Below, in pieces: positions 8,262 to 16,626 of a stretch of DNA of 55,644 bases. Positions within the stretch are counted from its first letter, which is position 1. Each line of letters starts with the position of its first letter. A program made the translations under genes and the position numbers. The DNA comes from Candidatus Delongbacteria bacterium. GTDB lineage: Bacteria; UBA4055. The stretch is from contig JAFGVM010000043.1 of the NCBI GenBank assembly GCA_016937995.1, positions 1 through 55,644 on the forward strand. The letters run 5' to 3'. Under the pieces are notes generated by a model. That model worked only from the letters and a program-made list of their open reading frames with translations. It was not told where the DNA came from and did no database searches.

Positions 8262-9710
8262 TTAAAACTGGAAATAAATAAATTCTAAATTATCAGAGAA
8301 ATTGCCAAATAGATATATTGATATAACAATTGTATAATAAAATGCATACTTTGTTAATTTGTTATGATAAATTCTAACATCAGCAATAGCAAATTCATCC
8401 TTTCTTCCAAACCATTCAATCATTATAAACACTGCTATCAAAACCAGTGTTGTCAATGCTTTCATTGGCAGATCAGGTACTTCAAACAATGATTTGGAAA
8501 ATATACCTCTAATATAACCAAACGCATGACTCACACTTTCTGCTCTGAAAAATATCCAGGCAAATGTAGTTAATACAAATGTTAGAACAATACTGCTAAT
8601 TTCCTTTAAATTTGGCAGGATTTTATCGCCGGCAACTATTCCAATGTTTTTTCTATTTTGATTAGATAACAACAAAGGAAGAAAATAAATTGCGTTTAAT
8701 GCTCCCCAAACTATAAAAGTCCAGTTAGCTCCATGCCAGAAGCCGCTTACCACAAAAATTATAAAAGTATTTCTAACCTTTTTACCTAGAGAACCTTTGC
8801 TACCACCTAATGGAATATATAAATAATCCCTAAACCATGTGGATAATGAGATGTGCCACCTTCTCCAAAATTCTGCAATATCTCTAGAGAAATACGGATA
8901 AGCAAAATTCCTCATAAGATCAAAACCAAACAGCTTGGAAGTTCCTATAGCTATATCAGAATAACCTGAAAAATCACCGTATATCTGAAAAGCAAAGAAT
9001 ACCGCACCAAGTACTAGAGCACTCCCTGAATAATTTAACGAATCATTAAAGATCATATTCGCATATTTAGCACAATTATCTGCTATTACTATTTTTTTAA
9101 ATAAACCCCAAAGTATTTGTCTTAATCCTAAAACTGCATTTGAATATATAAAATTACGTTTTACATAAAATTGGGGTAATAAGTGTGTTGCTCTTTCTAT
9201 CGGACCTGCTACCAACTGCGGGAAAAAGCTAACAAAAGCAGAGAAGGCAATAAAATCACTCGTGGGTTCTAATTTATTCCTGTATACATCTATAGAATAG
9301 CTTAATGTCTGGAATGTATAAAAACTAATCCCTACGGGTAAGATGATATTTAGTGTATTTGGTGAAATCTCTTTACCGAATAGAGAATAAGCTTCAATAA
9401 AATTATCTATAAAAAAGTTATAGTATTTGAAAAAGCCAAGGAATCCAATATTAACAAAGATACTTGTCCATAAATAAAATAATCTTTTAGAACTTTTTTT
9501 CTCTCTCTTTAATTTCAGTCCTACAATATAATCAATAACTGTACTGAACAAAATAAGTGACAGGAACCTCCAATCCCACCAACCGTAAAAAACATAACTT
9601 GAGATTACTATTAATAAGTTCTGAAATCTTAGATTTTTATTAAAAACAAACCAATATAAAAAAAATACTAATGGTAAAAATATCGCAAAATCTATTGAAT
9701 TAAAAAACAT
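8262..9710 (-). CDS. MBOAT family O-acyltransferase (AlgI-like)
   Basis: This 482-residue polytopic membrane protein shows the whole MBOAT signature: FSGYSDIAIG near residue 250, FWRRWHISLSTWFRDYLYIP with the first conserved His, and GFWHGANWTFIVWG with the active-site His near residue 323. Size and order match AlgI/PatA/DltB. It passes an acyl group, usually acetyl, through the inner membrane to a periplasmic SGNH partner for polysaccharide O-acylation. The partner is encoded directly downstream (7387-8259). A second MBOAT at 15096-16544 has a different partner, so the locus may perform two distinct acylations. Confidence 0.93.
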   Translation of the reverse strand: MFFNSIDFAIFLPLVFFLYWFVFNKNLRFQNLLIVISSYVFYGWWDWRFLSLILFSTVIDYIVGLKLKREKKSSKRLFYLWTSIFVNIGFLGFFKYYNFFIDNFIEAYSLFGKEISPNTLNIILPVGISFYTFQTLSYSIDVYRNKLEPTSDFIAFSAFVSFFPQLVAGPIERATHLLPQFYVKRNFIYSNAVLGLRQILWGLFKKIVIADNCAKYANMIFNDSLNYSGSALVLGAVFFAFQIYGDFSGYSDIAIGTSKLFGFDLMRNFAYPYFSRDIAEFWRRWHISLSTWFRDYLYIPLGGSKGSLGKKVRNTFIIFVVSGFWHGANWTFIVWGALNAIYFLPLLLSNQNRKNIGIVAGDKILPNLKEISSIVLTFVLTTFAWIFFRAESVSHAFGYIRGIFSKSLFEVPDLPMKALTTLVLIAVFIMIEWFGRKDEFAIADVRIYHNKLTKYAFYYTIVISIYLFGNFSDNLEFIYFQF

Positions 9711-9716
9711 CTTTTA

Positions 9717-10940
9717 TTATTTCTCATTTTTTAAATAATATTTTCTGTCATTTACAAGCTTAATAACTTTTTTTGCAATTTCAGCGTAATTAAAACTTTT
9801 ACCAGCAATTGCTTTACCATTCTGACCTATTTCATTTGCCTTTTCAGGATTATTTAATAATTCTCTAAGTTTACTAGTAAATGATTCAACACTGTCAGGT
9901 TCTGCAATATAAGCATTTTCACCATCTTTAAGATAAAGTGGGATCTCTCCTGTTCTTGTAACTACTATAGGATTACCTGTTGCTAAATATTCTCCCAATT
10001 TTGTTGGAAAGCATGTATCTGCCTGATCACTTGACGGTTTAGCAAGAACAAGACCAACTGCTGAGTTAAGATAATTCACCATTTCCTCTCTGGTAACAAA
10101 TCCTTTAAAATCCATTTTATCTTTTAAATTAAATTTGCTTATTAACGCTTCAATTCTATCTTTGTCATCAGAAAGATCCATACTACCAGTTAAAATAATT
10201 CTAGTATCCGGAAATTCTTTTGAAATAATCGCGAAAGATTCAATTATTGTCAGTATTCCATCTTTTTTTTGAAGTAATGGTCCTGTATAAACTAAATTTC
10301 TGGTTCGAGTAACTTCTTCTTTATAAATCTCATTGACATCTACGATCACAGGTATTAAAACAACCGGACAATCTTTTGAAACGATCATTTTATAATGTTT
10401 TTGAAGAACTTTTGAGATCGTCAAAAAACCATACAGATCTTTATATAGGAATAATTCTAGAAATTTATTTCTATATTTGAATATACCATCTTGTCTTCTT
10501 CCATGAAAAGGTAATTCTGTTCTTTCTGCAATATATTTTACTTTACCAAGAAAAAACATAATTTTGAATAACATGATCTGATAAGCTGAATTACAGCTTA
10601 TCAGTACTCCGGCATCATAATTACCCTTGATAACTTTGATAGCTGCTTTTATGGGTCCTAAAAAGTCATCTATTCTTCTCTGGATAAAATAAGAAGATCG
10701 AATTGTTTTGCCGGGAGTATACTCAAATGGAATTCCATTTTTAATCCCATTTACTTCATTATTTACAATCTTACCTTTACGTTCGGTAGGCATAGTTAAA
10801 AATATTTTTACGTCAACACCATTTTCTTTCAAACCTTTGGCATGGTAGTAAACTCTGTTTGTTGTAGCTAAACCTTCAGGAAAAGGAGCTTGAGTTATTA
10901 TTGCGATTTTCAAAGTTTCTCCGTTATTCAATTTAAACAT
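9717..10940 (-). CDS. Glycosyltransferase, GT4 family
   Basis: GT4-type protein of up to 407 residues. The canonical first strand KIAIITQAPFPEGLATTNR starts only at residue 11, and a TTG codon at 10913 lies behind a GGAGAA ribosome site, so that is probably the true start; the ATG at 10940 has no visible site. The donor domain shows LVYTGPLLQKKDGILTI and TKLGEYLATGNPIVVTRTGE, with Glu residues in the family's nucleotide-binding positions. The acceptor loop GLATTNRVYYHAKGL is typical. It lies 6 bases upstream of the first MBOAT gene. Substrates are unknown. Confidence 0.87.
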   Translation of the reverse strand: MFKLNNGETLKIAIITQAPFPEGLATTNRVYYHAKGLKENGVDVKIFLTMPTERKGKIVNNEVNGIKNGIPFEYTPGKTIRSSYFIQRRIDDFLGPIKAAIKVIKGNYDAGVLISCNSAYQIMLFKIMFFLGKVKYIAERTELPFHGRRQDGIFKYRNKFLELFLYKDLYGFLTISKVLQKHYKMIVSKDCPVVLIPVIVDVNEIYKEEVTRTRNLVYTGPLLQKKDGILTIIESFAIISKEFPDTRIILTGSMDLSDDKDRIEALISKFNLKDKMDFKGFVTREEMVNYLNSAVGLVLAKPSSDQADTCFPTKLGEYLATGNPIVVTRTGEIPLYLKDGENAYIAEPDSVESFTSKLRELLNNPEKANEIGQNGKAIAGKSFNYAEIAKKVIKLVNDRKYYLKNEK

Positions 10941-10976
10941 CTTAAAAAAATAATTAAAATTTTAAGCTAAATCAAA

Positions 10977-11912
10977 TTATTTGTTCTTAACATACCATTG
11001 AATTGCTTTTTTTAAACCTGATCTAAATTCTGTTTTTTTAAAATCAGGAAGCAATCCTTTTAATTTGTCTCCGTTTAAAACTTTTCTCATAACTCCATCA
11101 GGCTTTGTAGAATCCCAGTGGATCAAATTCTTATCTAACCCAACTAAATCTGCTATAATGTTTGAAAGTTCATAAATAGATACCTCTTCACCTTTAACAT
11201 TAATAGGTTCAAGGTCATGATCGAATTCAATGCTTTTAACTATCACAAAGGCTGCATCTTTAACATATAGGAATTCTCTGACAGGTTTACCTGTTCCCCA
11301 TGCTATTACTTCTGAATTATTTTCTTTTGCATTCACAATCTTTTTTATCAGAGCAGCTATCACATGACTTTTATGATCCTCGTAATGATCGTTCTCACCA
11401 TATAGATTGGTCAAAAGTATTTGATTAGATTCAATTCCATACTGCTTGTAAATAGCCTTATTGTAAACCAAATGAAGTCTTTTAGTAAAACCGTATGCTT
11501 CAACAGAATCATGGCATCTTCCATTGAAAATATCTTTTTCGAATAATTCATCTAAAATTTGTCCGGGATACGCACAAGCACTGCCTACTGAAATGATTTT
11601 TCCAACCTTTTGATCAATTGCGATCTTAAAAATATTTTGTGCCATTTGAGTATTATTGTACAATAATCCTACAGGATCGTCCTGATTCAATCCGATACCA
11701 CCGTAATATGCAGCAGAATGAATAATACAATCAATTTTTATACCTTTACCTTTAAGCTTATTAAAATATTCTTTGATCCCCATACCTGTGATAATATCAA
11801 CTTCTGAACTTCTTGGACAGAATACATTATATCCAATTTCTAAAGCCTGGGTCACGATCTGTCTTCCTAAAAACCCTGAACCGCCTGATATAAATATGTT
11901 TTTATATTTCAT
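10977..11912 (-). CDS. NAD(P)-dependent sugar epimerase/reductase, GDP-L-fucose synthase-like
   Basis: This 311-residue extended SDR protein has the GGSGFLG NAD(P) loop at residues 10-16, SVGSACAYPG with catalytic Ser and an adjacent Cys, and the YGFTK Tyr/Lys pair. NLYGENDHYEDHKSHVI supplies a His in the position used by GDP-fucose synthase for epimerisation. WGTGKPVREFLYVKDAA and the C-terminal DGVMRKVLN match Fcl closely. Fcl epimerises C3/C5 and reduces C4 of a GDP-4-keto-6-deoxysugar. No GDP-mannose 4,6-dehydratase gene lies in the window, so the real substrate may differ. The upstream neighbour is a GDP-mannose-epimerase-like gene, from which it is separated by a hairpin. Confidence 0.7.
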   Translation of the reverse strand: MKYKNIFISGGSGFLGRQIVTQALEIGYNVFCPRSSEVDIITGMGIKEYFNKLKGKGIKIDCIIHSAAYYGGIGLNQDDPVGLLYNNTQMAQNIFKIAIDQKVGKIISVGSACAYPGQILDELFEKDIFNGRCHDSVEAYGFTKRLHLVYNKAIYKQYGIESNQILLTNLYGENDHYEDHKSHVIAALIKKIVNAKENNSEVIAWGTGKPVREFLYVKDAAFVIVKSIEFDHDLEPINVKGEEVSIYELSNIIADLVGLDKNLIHWDSTKPDGVMRKVLNGDKLKGLLPDFKKTEFRSGLKKAIQWYVKNK

Positions 11913-11928
11913 AATTTCCTAAAACAAA

Positions 11929-11954
11929 TAAGAGCTTTGTGAACAAAGCTCTTA
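11929..11954 (-). terminator. 12-bp hairpin between two epimerase genes
   Basis: TAAGAGCTTTGT and its exact complement are separated by 2 bases (a larger loop forms in RNA). On the minus strand it is followed by a T-rich stretch (TTTGTTTTA). It could end or attenuate transcription between the 3,5-epimerase-like gene and the Fcl-like gene. The T run is imperfect, so partial read-through is likely. Confidence 0.5.
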
Positions 11955-11976
11955 TATAAATATTTCACTGGTCGTA

Positions 11977-12999
11977 TTACTTCTTGCTGGCCTCGTATTG
12001 CTCCTTTATCCAGTGATAAGTCTTTATCATACCATCTTTTAATTTGTAATTTGGTGCCCATCCAAGTTTTTCTTTGATCAGATTATTATCTGAATTTCTT
12101 CCTCTAACTCCTAGCGGTCCCGGAATATGTTTAACTGAAATTTTCTTACTTGATTCTTCAACAACAATTTGTAGAAGCTGGTTGATGGTTACCATTTCAT
12201 CAGATCCAATATTCACCGGTCCTGAAAAATCTGAGTTCATCAGTCGTCTGACGCCTTCTACACACTCATCTATGTAAAGGAATGATCTTGTTTGCTTTCC
12301 GTCTCCCCACATTTCTATCTCACCGCCATCTTCTACTTCACAAACTTTTCTACACATTGCTGCCGGGGCTTTTTCTCTACCCCCGGTCCATGTACCCTCA
12401 ATACCAAAAATATTGTGGAATCTTGCTACTTTCACATTAAGTCCGTGATTTCTTGCAAATGCTAAAAATAATCTTTCACTGAATAGCTTTTCCCATCCGT
12501 ACTCACTGTCAGGTGCTGCAGGATAAGCTGAATCTTCAGTACAGTTCGGATTATCAGGATCCATTTGATTATGTTCAGGGTACATACATGCTGATGAAGA
12601 ATAAAATAATTTTTGCACTTTGTGTCTAACAGCCCACTCAGCAACATTTAAATTTATTAATGCTGAATTATGCATTATTTCAGAGTCGTTATCACCGGAG
12701 AAAACAAATCCGGCACCACCCATATCAGCTGCGAGCTGATACACTTCATCAAATCCGGGTTTATCAGTTTTTAAGCCAAAACTACCTTCGAATGTTATAT
12801 TTTGAAATGGAGAGAACATTACTTCATCTACAACAGCATTTTGTCTAAGATCACCTATGATAAATTCATCTGCTTCTGTTTCACCGAATTCAGGATGTTT
12901 AAGATCAACACCTCTTACATAGAAACCTTCGCTTTTTAATCTTTTTACCAGATGGCTACCTATAAATCCACCTGCTCCTAATACCAATGCTGACTTCAT
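11977..12999 (-). CDS. GDP-mannose 3,5-epimerase-like NAD-dependent epimerase
   Basis: This 340-residue SDR protein begins with GAGGFIGSHL (NAD loop). It carries the set that marks GDP-mannose 3,5-epimerase: AADMGGAGF, SSACMYPEHNQ with the catalytic Cys, YGWEK (Tyr/Lys), and RFHNIFGIEGTWTGGREKAP containing the second acid/base Lys. That enzyme converts GDP-D-mannose to GDP-L-galactose or GDP-L-gulose, best known from plants but also found in bacterial glycan clusters. The assignment rests on recalled motif similarity and is good but not final. A GGAGAG ribosome site precedes the ATG, and a strong promoter lies about 90 bases upstream, so it starts a new transcript. Confidence 0.75.
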   Translation of the reverse strand: MKSALVLGAGGFIGSHLVKRLKSEGFYVRGVDLKHPEFGETEADEFIIGDLRQNAVVDEVMFSPFQNITFEGSFGLKTDKPGFDEVYQLAADMGGAGFVFSGDNDSEIMHNSALINLNVAEWAVRHKVQKLFYSSSACMYPEHNQMDPDNPNCTEDSAYPAAPDSEYGWEKLFSERLFLAFARNHGLNVKVARFHNIFGIEGTWTGGREKAPAAMCRKVCEVEDGGEIEMWGDGKQTRSFLYIDECVEGVRRLMNSDFSGPVNIGSDEMVTINQLLQIVVEESSKKISVKHIPGPLGVRGRNSDNNLIKEKLGWAPNYKLKDGMIKTYHWIKEQYEASKK

Positions 13000-13085
13000 T
13001 TCTCTCTCCTTGTATTACAAATTTATAATTTACATTTCATTTATACTTTAACTGTAACCTTTAGTTCTATATATTTTAGCTTTAA

Positions 13086-13114
13086 AATATAACTGAAGAA
13101 TTTAAAATAGTCAA
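13086..13114 (-). promoter_or_regulatory. Sigma-70-type promoter for the 3,5-epimerase transcript
   Basis: On the minus strand, TTGACT (13114-13109), 17 bases, then TATATT (13091-13086). It lies in the 159-base gap upstream of the epimerase start at 12999. Confidence 0.7.
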
Positions 13115-13158
13115 ATTCAATTGAAAGATATACTTAAAAATCATTCTCGCTGAATTTT

Positions 13159-14127
13159 TTATAAATTTTCCCTATAAAAATCATTCAGTAATACAAAGTG
13201 ATCTTTAATAAATTTTGGAGAGTCATTTAATATGTTTATGAGAAGTTCATCTTTTTCGCTCAACTCCTTATAGATATTATAATAATTTGCGTAAAAATCT
13301 AGTAACAATGTTTGTTTATACATCTCCAAATAAGCTTTGTCTCTAAATATACCTAAATGAATTCCATGATGAGGTCTAAATCCAATTTGGTTAGATCTTC
13401 TGTAATCAAGTAAATGAGGGCCGTAATCTTCTACTATTGTGGGTAAACCCATGCCGCTTTCATTTATCATGTCATAAAGAAAACATTCATTACTGAAACC
13501 CTCAGGATGATGTGTAAAGGATTTATCGGAAAAGACATATCCTTTATATCTCTCTATAACTTCATTTAATCCCTTGTAATACTCTTTTGTTTTAACAAAG
13601 TGTAATCCACTGAGTTTAAATGATTCTATCGAAGGTTTTATTCCTAATTTAAAAGCTTCTGAAAGTTTTAAACTTTTAAATCTTTGCTTAATGTTATTTC
13701 TATTCCAGGGCGAAAAATCCCTTTTTCGGATTAAGTTCGAATATGGAAGTCCAAGAATTTCACAATGTTTGATATGCTGTTCAAGCAAACCTGGTTCCTC
13801 ATTCACATAGAACATATCAATATCAATAAAATAGCAATAGTCGAAATTTAGTATCTCCTCATGATCCATAATCCATCTTATTGATTTCCCCTTTTGAATG
13901 TTCTTTATTTTGTAATCACCATAATAATTTTCAATTATTACAAAATTACCCAATTCAGATCTTAAATTATCCAACAATTTTTTAGTACCTGTATTAATTT
14001 CCTCGTGTACAAAGATCACAGGATGATAGTCTGGATATGCTTTCAATAAGGAATAAATTAACAATGGAATATAATATTGATATTTTTCTCCGAAAACATA
14101 AGTTGTTAAACAAATTGATTTGTTCAT
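13159..14127 (-). CDS. Putative glycosyltransferase (GT-A-like), family unassigned
   Basis: Read from MNKSICLTTYVFG, the protein has 322 residues. That ATG at 14127 has a GAAGGG ribosome site, whereas the upstream ATG at 14148 would overlap the previous gene and has none. Features of a GT-A-type transferase include an early strand with FVHEEINTG, then NFDYCYFIDIDMFYV, where DIDMF looks like the metal-binding DxD, and later HHPEGFSNECFLYD. It resembles the GT6/GT8-like transferases that act on preformed saccharides, but I cannot name the family. It is the third gene of the MBOAT2 operon, 10 bases after the SGNH partner. Confidence 0.6.
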   Translation of the reverse strand: MNKSICLTTYVFGEKYQYYIPLLIYSLLKAYPDYHPVIFVHEEINTGTKKLLDNLRSELGNFVIIENYYGDYKIKNIQKGKSIRWIMDHEEILNFDYCYFIDIDMFYVNEEPGLLEQHIKHCEILGLPYSNLIRKRDFSPWNRNNIKQRFKSLKLSEAFKLGIKPSIESFKLSGLHFVKTKEYYKGLNEVIERYKGYVFSDKSFTHHPEGFSNECFLYDMINESGMGLPTIVEDYGPHLLDYRRSNQIGFRPHHGIHLGIFRDKAYLEMYKQTLLLDFYANYYNIYKELSEKDELLINILNDSPKFIKDHFVLLNDFYRENL

Positions 14128-14137
14128 AGACCCTTCT

Positions 14138-15091
14138 TTATCTCTCATTTAGTTTCTTTTTTAATTCATCAACAATAAACTCTGTAAATTTTCTTGCTCC
14201 TTTTAAATTGAAATGTGCATAATCAACATAAAGTGAGTCATCCCAAAGCCCTTTTTCGTATGAGTTTATGAAAAAAGAGTTCTTCTTTTTTACTATTGAA
14301 GATATTTTTCTAATTTTTCTATCTATACTTAACTGCTTTGTACTGTCAATAAGACTTGATCTTTGTGGGGATATAACCAAAACAAAACGTATATTATTTT
14401 TACTTAAGAGTTCTATCATACTTTCCAGATTTTTCAACTCTCTATCTGAAATATCAAACTCGGTCACATCTTTTTTCCACCTAAGTTTATTAATATGATT
14501 TTTGTCTATATCCAGTAAAGCACCACCATTTTCATCAAAATCTAAGGTTTGGTATGTATTAATCCTTTTTTTTCTCTCATTATTTAATTGATAGTTATCT
14601 TTGTAATACTTCAAATTGAACCATGCAAAATAATTGAAAATTCCTAAATTATTATTCAGAAATCGATCAATTGAAGTATAATCTACCGTTATATTTTGCA
14701 GTTTATCTGAAATATCCATGAAATTTGCAGAAATTATAATTAATCTGAGATCAGGAAAATACTTGAGCATATTACTTATGTATTCTTTACCATCACTGAT
14801 CTTAAATCCCCAGGATGCAAGATTTAAATATTTTGTTTTTCCAAAATACTCTGACATTACTTTAGAATCAACGTTATTCAAAGACATTGACGATCCAATG
14901 ACAACAGTCTGTATTTCTAATAGATCCTTTTCTTTTAAAAATTCTATCTTTTCATTGAAAGAAATACTGTTCGAAAAGTAAGGAGCAGGAAGATCATTAC
15001 CGCCTTTAATATAAAAATAGTATAGCAATGATGAAATCAAGCATATTACGAAGAAGCAATAAAATATTATTTTGTAGATAAATTTTTTCAT
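14138..15091 (-). CDS. Membrane-anchored SGNH-like protein paired with the second MBOAT
   Basis: Starting at MKKFIYK (15091), the protein has 317 residues; a longer frame to 15136 would run into the MBOAT gene. There is one N-terminal membrane helix (about 7-28), then a periplasmic domain with VVIGSSMS (Ser67 or Ser68, block I position) and DYAHFNLKG near the C-terminus (Asp290, His293), the D-x-x-H of SGNH acyl-transfer proteins. The MBOAT directly upstream should supply the acyl group, and this protein would hand it to the glycan. It is not close in sequence to the other SGNH partner at 7387-8259, suggesting a different acceptor. Confidence 0.7.
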   Translation of the reverse strand: MKKFIYKIIFYCFFVICLISSLLYYFYIKGGNDLPAPYFSNSISFNEKIEFLKEKDLLEIQTVVIGSSMSLNNVDSKVMSEYFGKTKYLNLASWGFKISDGKEYISNMLKYFPDLRLIIISANFMDISDKLQNITVDYTSIDRFLNNNLGIFNYFAWFNLKYYKDNYQLNNERKKRINTYQTLDFDENGGALLDIDKNHINKLRWKKDVTEFDISDRELKNLESMIELLSKNNIRFVLVISPQRSSLIDSTKQLSIDRKIRKISSIVKKKNSFFINSYEKGLWDDSLYVDYAHFNLKGARKFTEFIVDELKKKLNER

Positions 15092-15095
15092 ATTT

Positions 15096-16544
15096 TTAAA
15101 AACCTGCATAAATAAATGTTTGAGAATTACCTGCAAAATAAATTATTGTCATTGTAATAATTAAATATGAAAACCATCTAAAGTAAATATTTTTATTTCC
15201 AATATCCAATACATGATTTTTATTCTTTTGTAAAAACTCTAATAATAGAATAATAAGGATCAAAATCAATGGTATTGCTGTTATCTGAAATGAATTCCAG
15301 GATTGTAAGTTAAAAATATTGAATAAGATCGAATTCGCAGTTTTTAAAGAGTCAGATCTAAAAAATATCCAAACAAAATTTACAATAAAAAATGTTAAAA
15401 CACCTTCAAAGAGGACCAATACATTATTTTTATATTTTATTCCCAATTGCTTCAGTAATTTTTTTTTCTTCTTCCGGAGAGTTTTATTCAATATTAAAAG
15501 AAATGCATGTATCATACCCCATACTATAAATGTCCAGTTAGAACCATGCCATAATCCGGTTAAAGTCCATGTAATGATTATACCGATTGAATATATCATG
15601 AGGTCAGTATTGAAAACCGAGTCTTGTTTTACTTTTCTTGAAACTATAAAACTTATCGGGAGAAAAATATAATCTCTGAACCATCTTGTGAGGGAGATAT
15701 GCCATCTTTTCCAGAAATCGGCAATCGTTCTTGATAAATAAGGATATTCGAAATTTCTCTCAACAGGTATTCCCAACATTTTAGAAATACCTATAGCCAT
15801 GTTTGAATAACCGTTAAAATCAAAATATAATTGGAATGAAAAATATATTGTACCGAGTAAAACAGAATTACCGTTCATTGAACTGTAATCATTAAAAGTC
15901 CTTCCAACATGTTTTGCAAGGGAATCAGCGATCACTACTTTGGAAAACAAACCCCATAAAAATTGTCTTAATCCATCAACGACCAATGAATAATTGAATT
16001 CAATTTTATCATTTAACTGCTTTAATAAGTATCTTGGCCTATGTATTGGACCGGACATGATAATGGGAAAATAAGACAATGATACAGAATGCCTGATGAA
16101 GTTTTTTTCAAATTGGACTTGTTTTTTATAAACATCAATTATGTAGCTTAATGACAGGAATGTGTAAAAACTTATTCCTACAGGGAGAAATAATTTTAAT
16201 GTGATCAAGTTGAATTGAACTCCAAAAATATTCCCTGTATCGTTAATGCTATCAACAAAAAAGTTATAATATTTGAATATAAATAACGGTATCAGATTAA
16301 AAAATATAGCAACCCAGAATACAAGCCTTCTGTTCACATTTTTGCCTGATAAGTATTTAATAAAAAAGTAGTTTACTGCTACGACTAAAACAAGCAACAA
16401 AAAAGATCTTAGATCCCACAATGAATACAAAAGTAAATTTACAGTCAATAATAAGACATTACGTAGCTGAGCTTTTTTAATATTCCAGTAAATGAGAAAG
16501 AATACTGAAAAAAATAATAGGAACTGTATTGAGTTAAAAAGCAT
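15096..16544 (-). CDS. MBOAT family O-acyltransferase (second copy)
   Basis: This 482-residue polytopic membrane protein has FDFNGYSNMAIG, FWKRWHISLTRWFRDYIFLP and GLWHGSNWTFIVWG, with both conserved His residues of the MBOAT/AlgI family. It has the same length as the MBOAT at 8262-9710 but is clearly diverged, so the two are old paralogs or independent acquisitions. It leads its own transcript, with a promoter 34 bases upstream, followed by an SGNH protein and a putative glycosyltransferase. Its likely job is translocating an acyl group for polysaccharide decoration in the periplasm. Confidence 0.92.
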   Translation of the reverse strand: MLFNSIQFLLFFSVFFLIYWNIKKAQLRNVLLLTVNLLLYSLWDLRSFLLLVLVVAVNYFFIKYLSGKNVNRRLVFWVAIFFNLIPLFIFKYYNFFVDSINDTGNIFGVQFNLITLKLFLPVGISFYTFLSLSYIIDVYKKQVQFEKNFIRHSVSLSYFPIIMSGPIHRPRYLLKQLNDKIEFNYSLVVDGLRQFLWGLFSKVVIADSLAKHVGRTFNDYSSMNGNSVLLGTIYFSFQLYFDFNGYSNMAIGISKMLGIPVERNFEYPYLSRTIADFWKRWHISLTRWFRDYIFLPISFIVSRKVKQDSVFNTDLMIYSIGIIITWTLTGLWHGSNWTFIVWGMIHAFLLILNKTLRKKKKKLLKQLGIKYKNNVLVLFEGVLTFFIVNFVWIFFRSDSLKTANSILFNIFNLQSWNSFQITAIPLILILIILLLEFLQKNKNHVLDIGNKNIYFRWFSYLIITMTIIYFAGNSQTFIYAGF

Positions 16545-16577
16545 AATCCTTATACCTGATATATCTGATTATGTTTG

Positions 16578-16606
16578 AATATATACCCGTATTTACAAAT
16601 TATCAA
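16578..16606 (-). promoter_or_regulatory. Sigma-70-type promoter for the MBOAT2 operon
   Basis: On the minus strand, TTGATA (16606-16601), 17 bases, TATATT (16583-16578). The start codon of the MBOAT gene is at 16544, giving a short leader. Confidence 0.65.
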
Positions 16607-16626
16607 GAAATGATAAAGCAATTTTT

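Noticed and set aside
12074-12848. Small frames antisense and in other frames over the 3,5-epimerase gene
   Set aside because: Shadows of a well-conserved SDR gene; none has a ribosome site or recognisable product.
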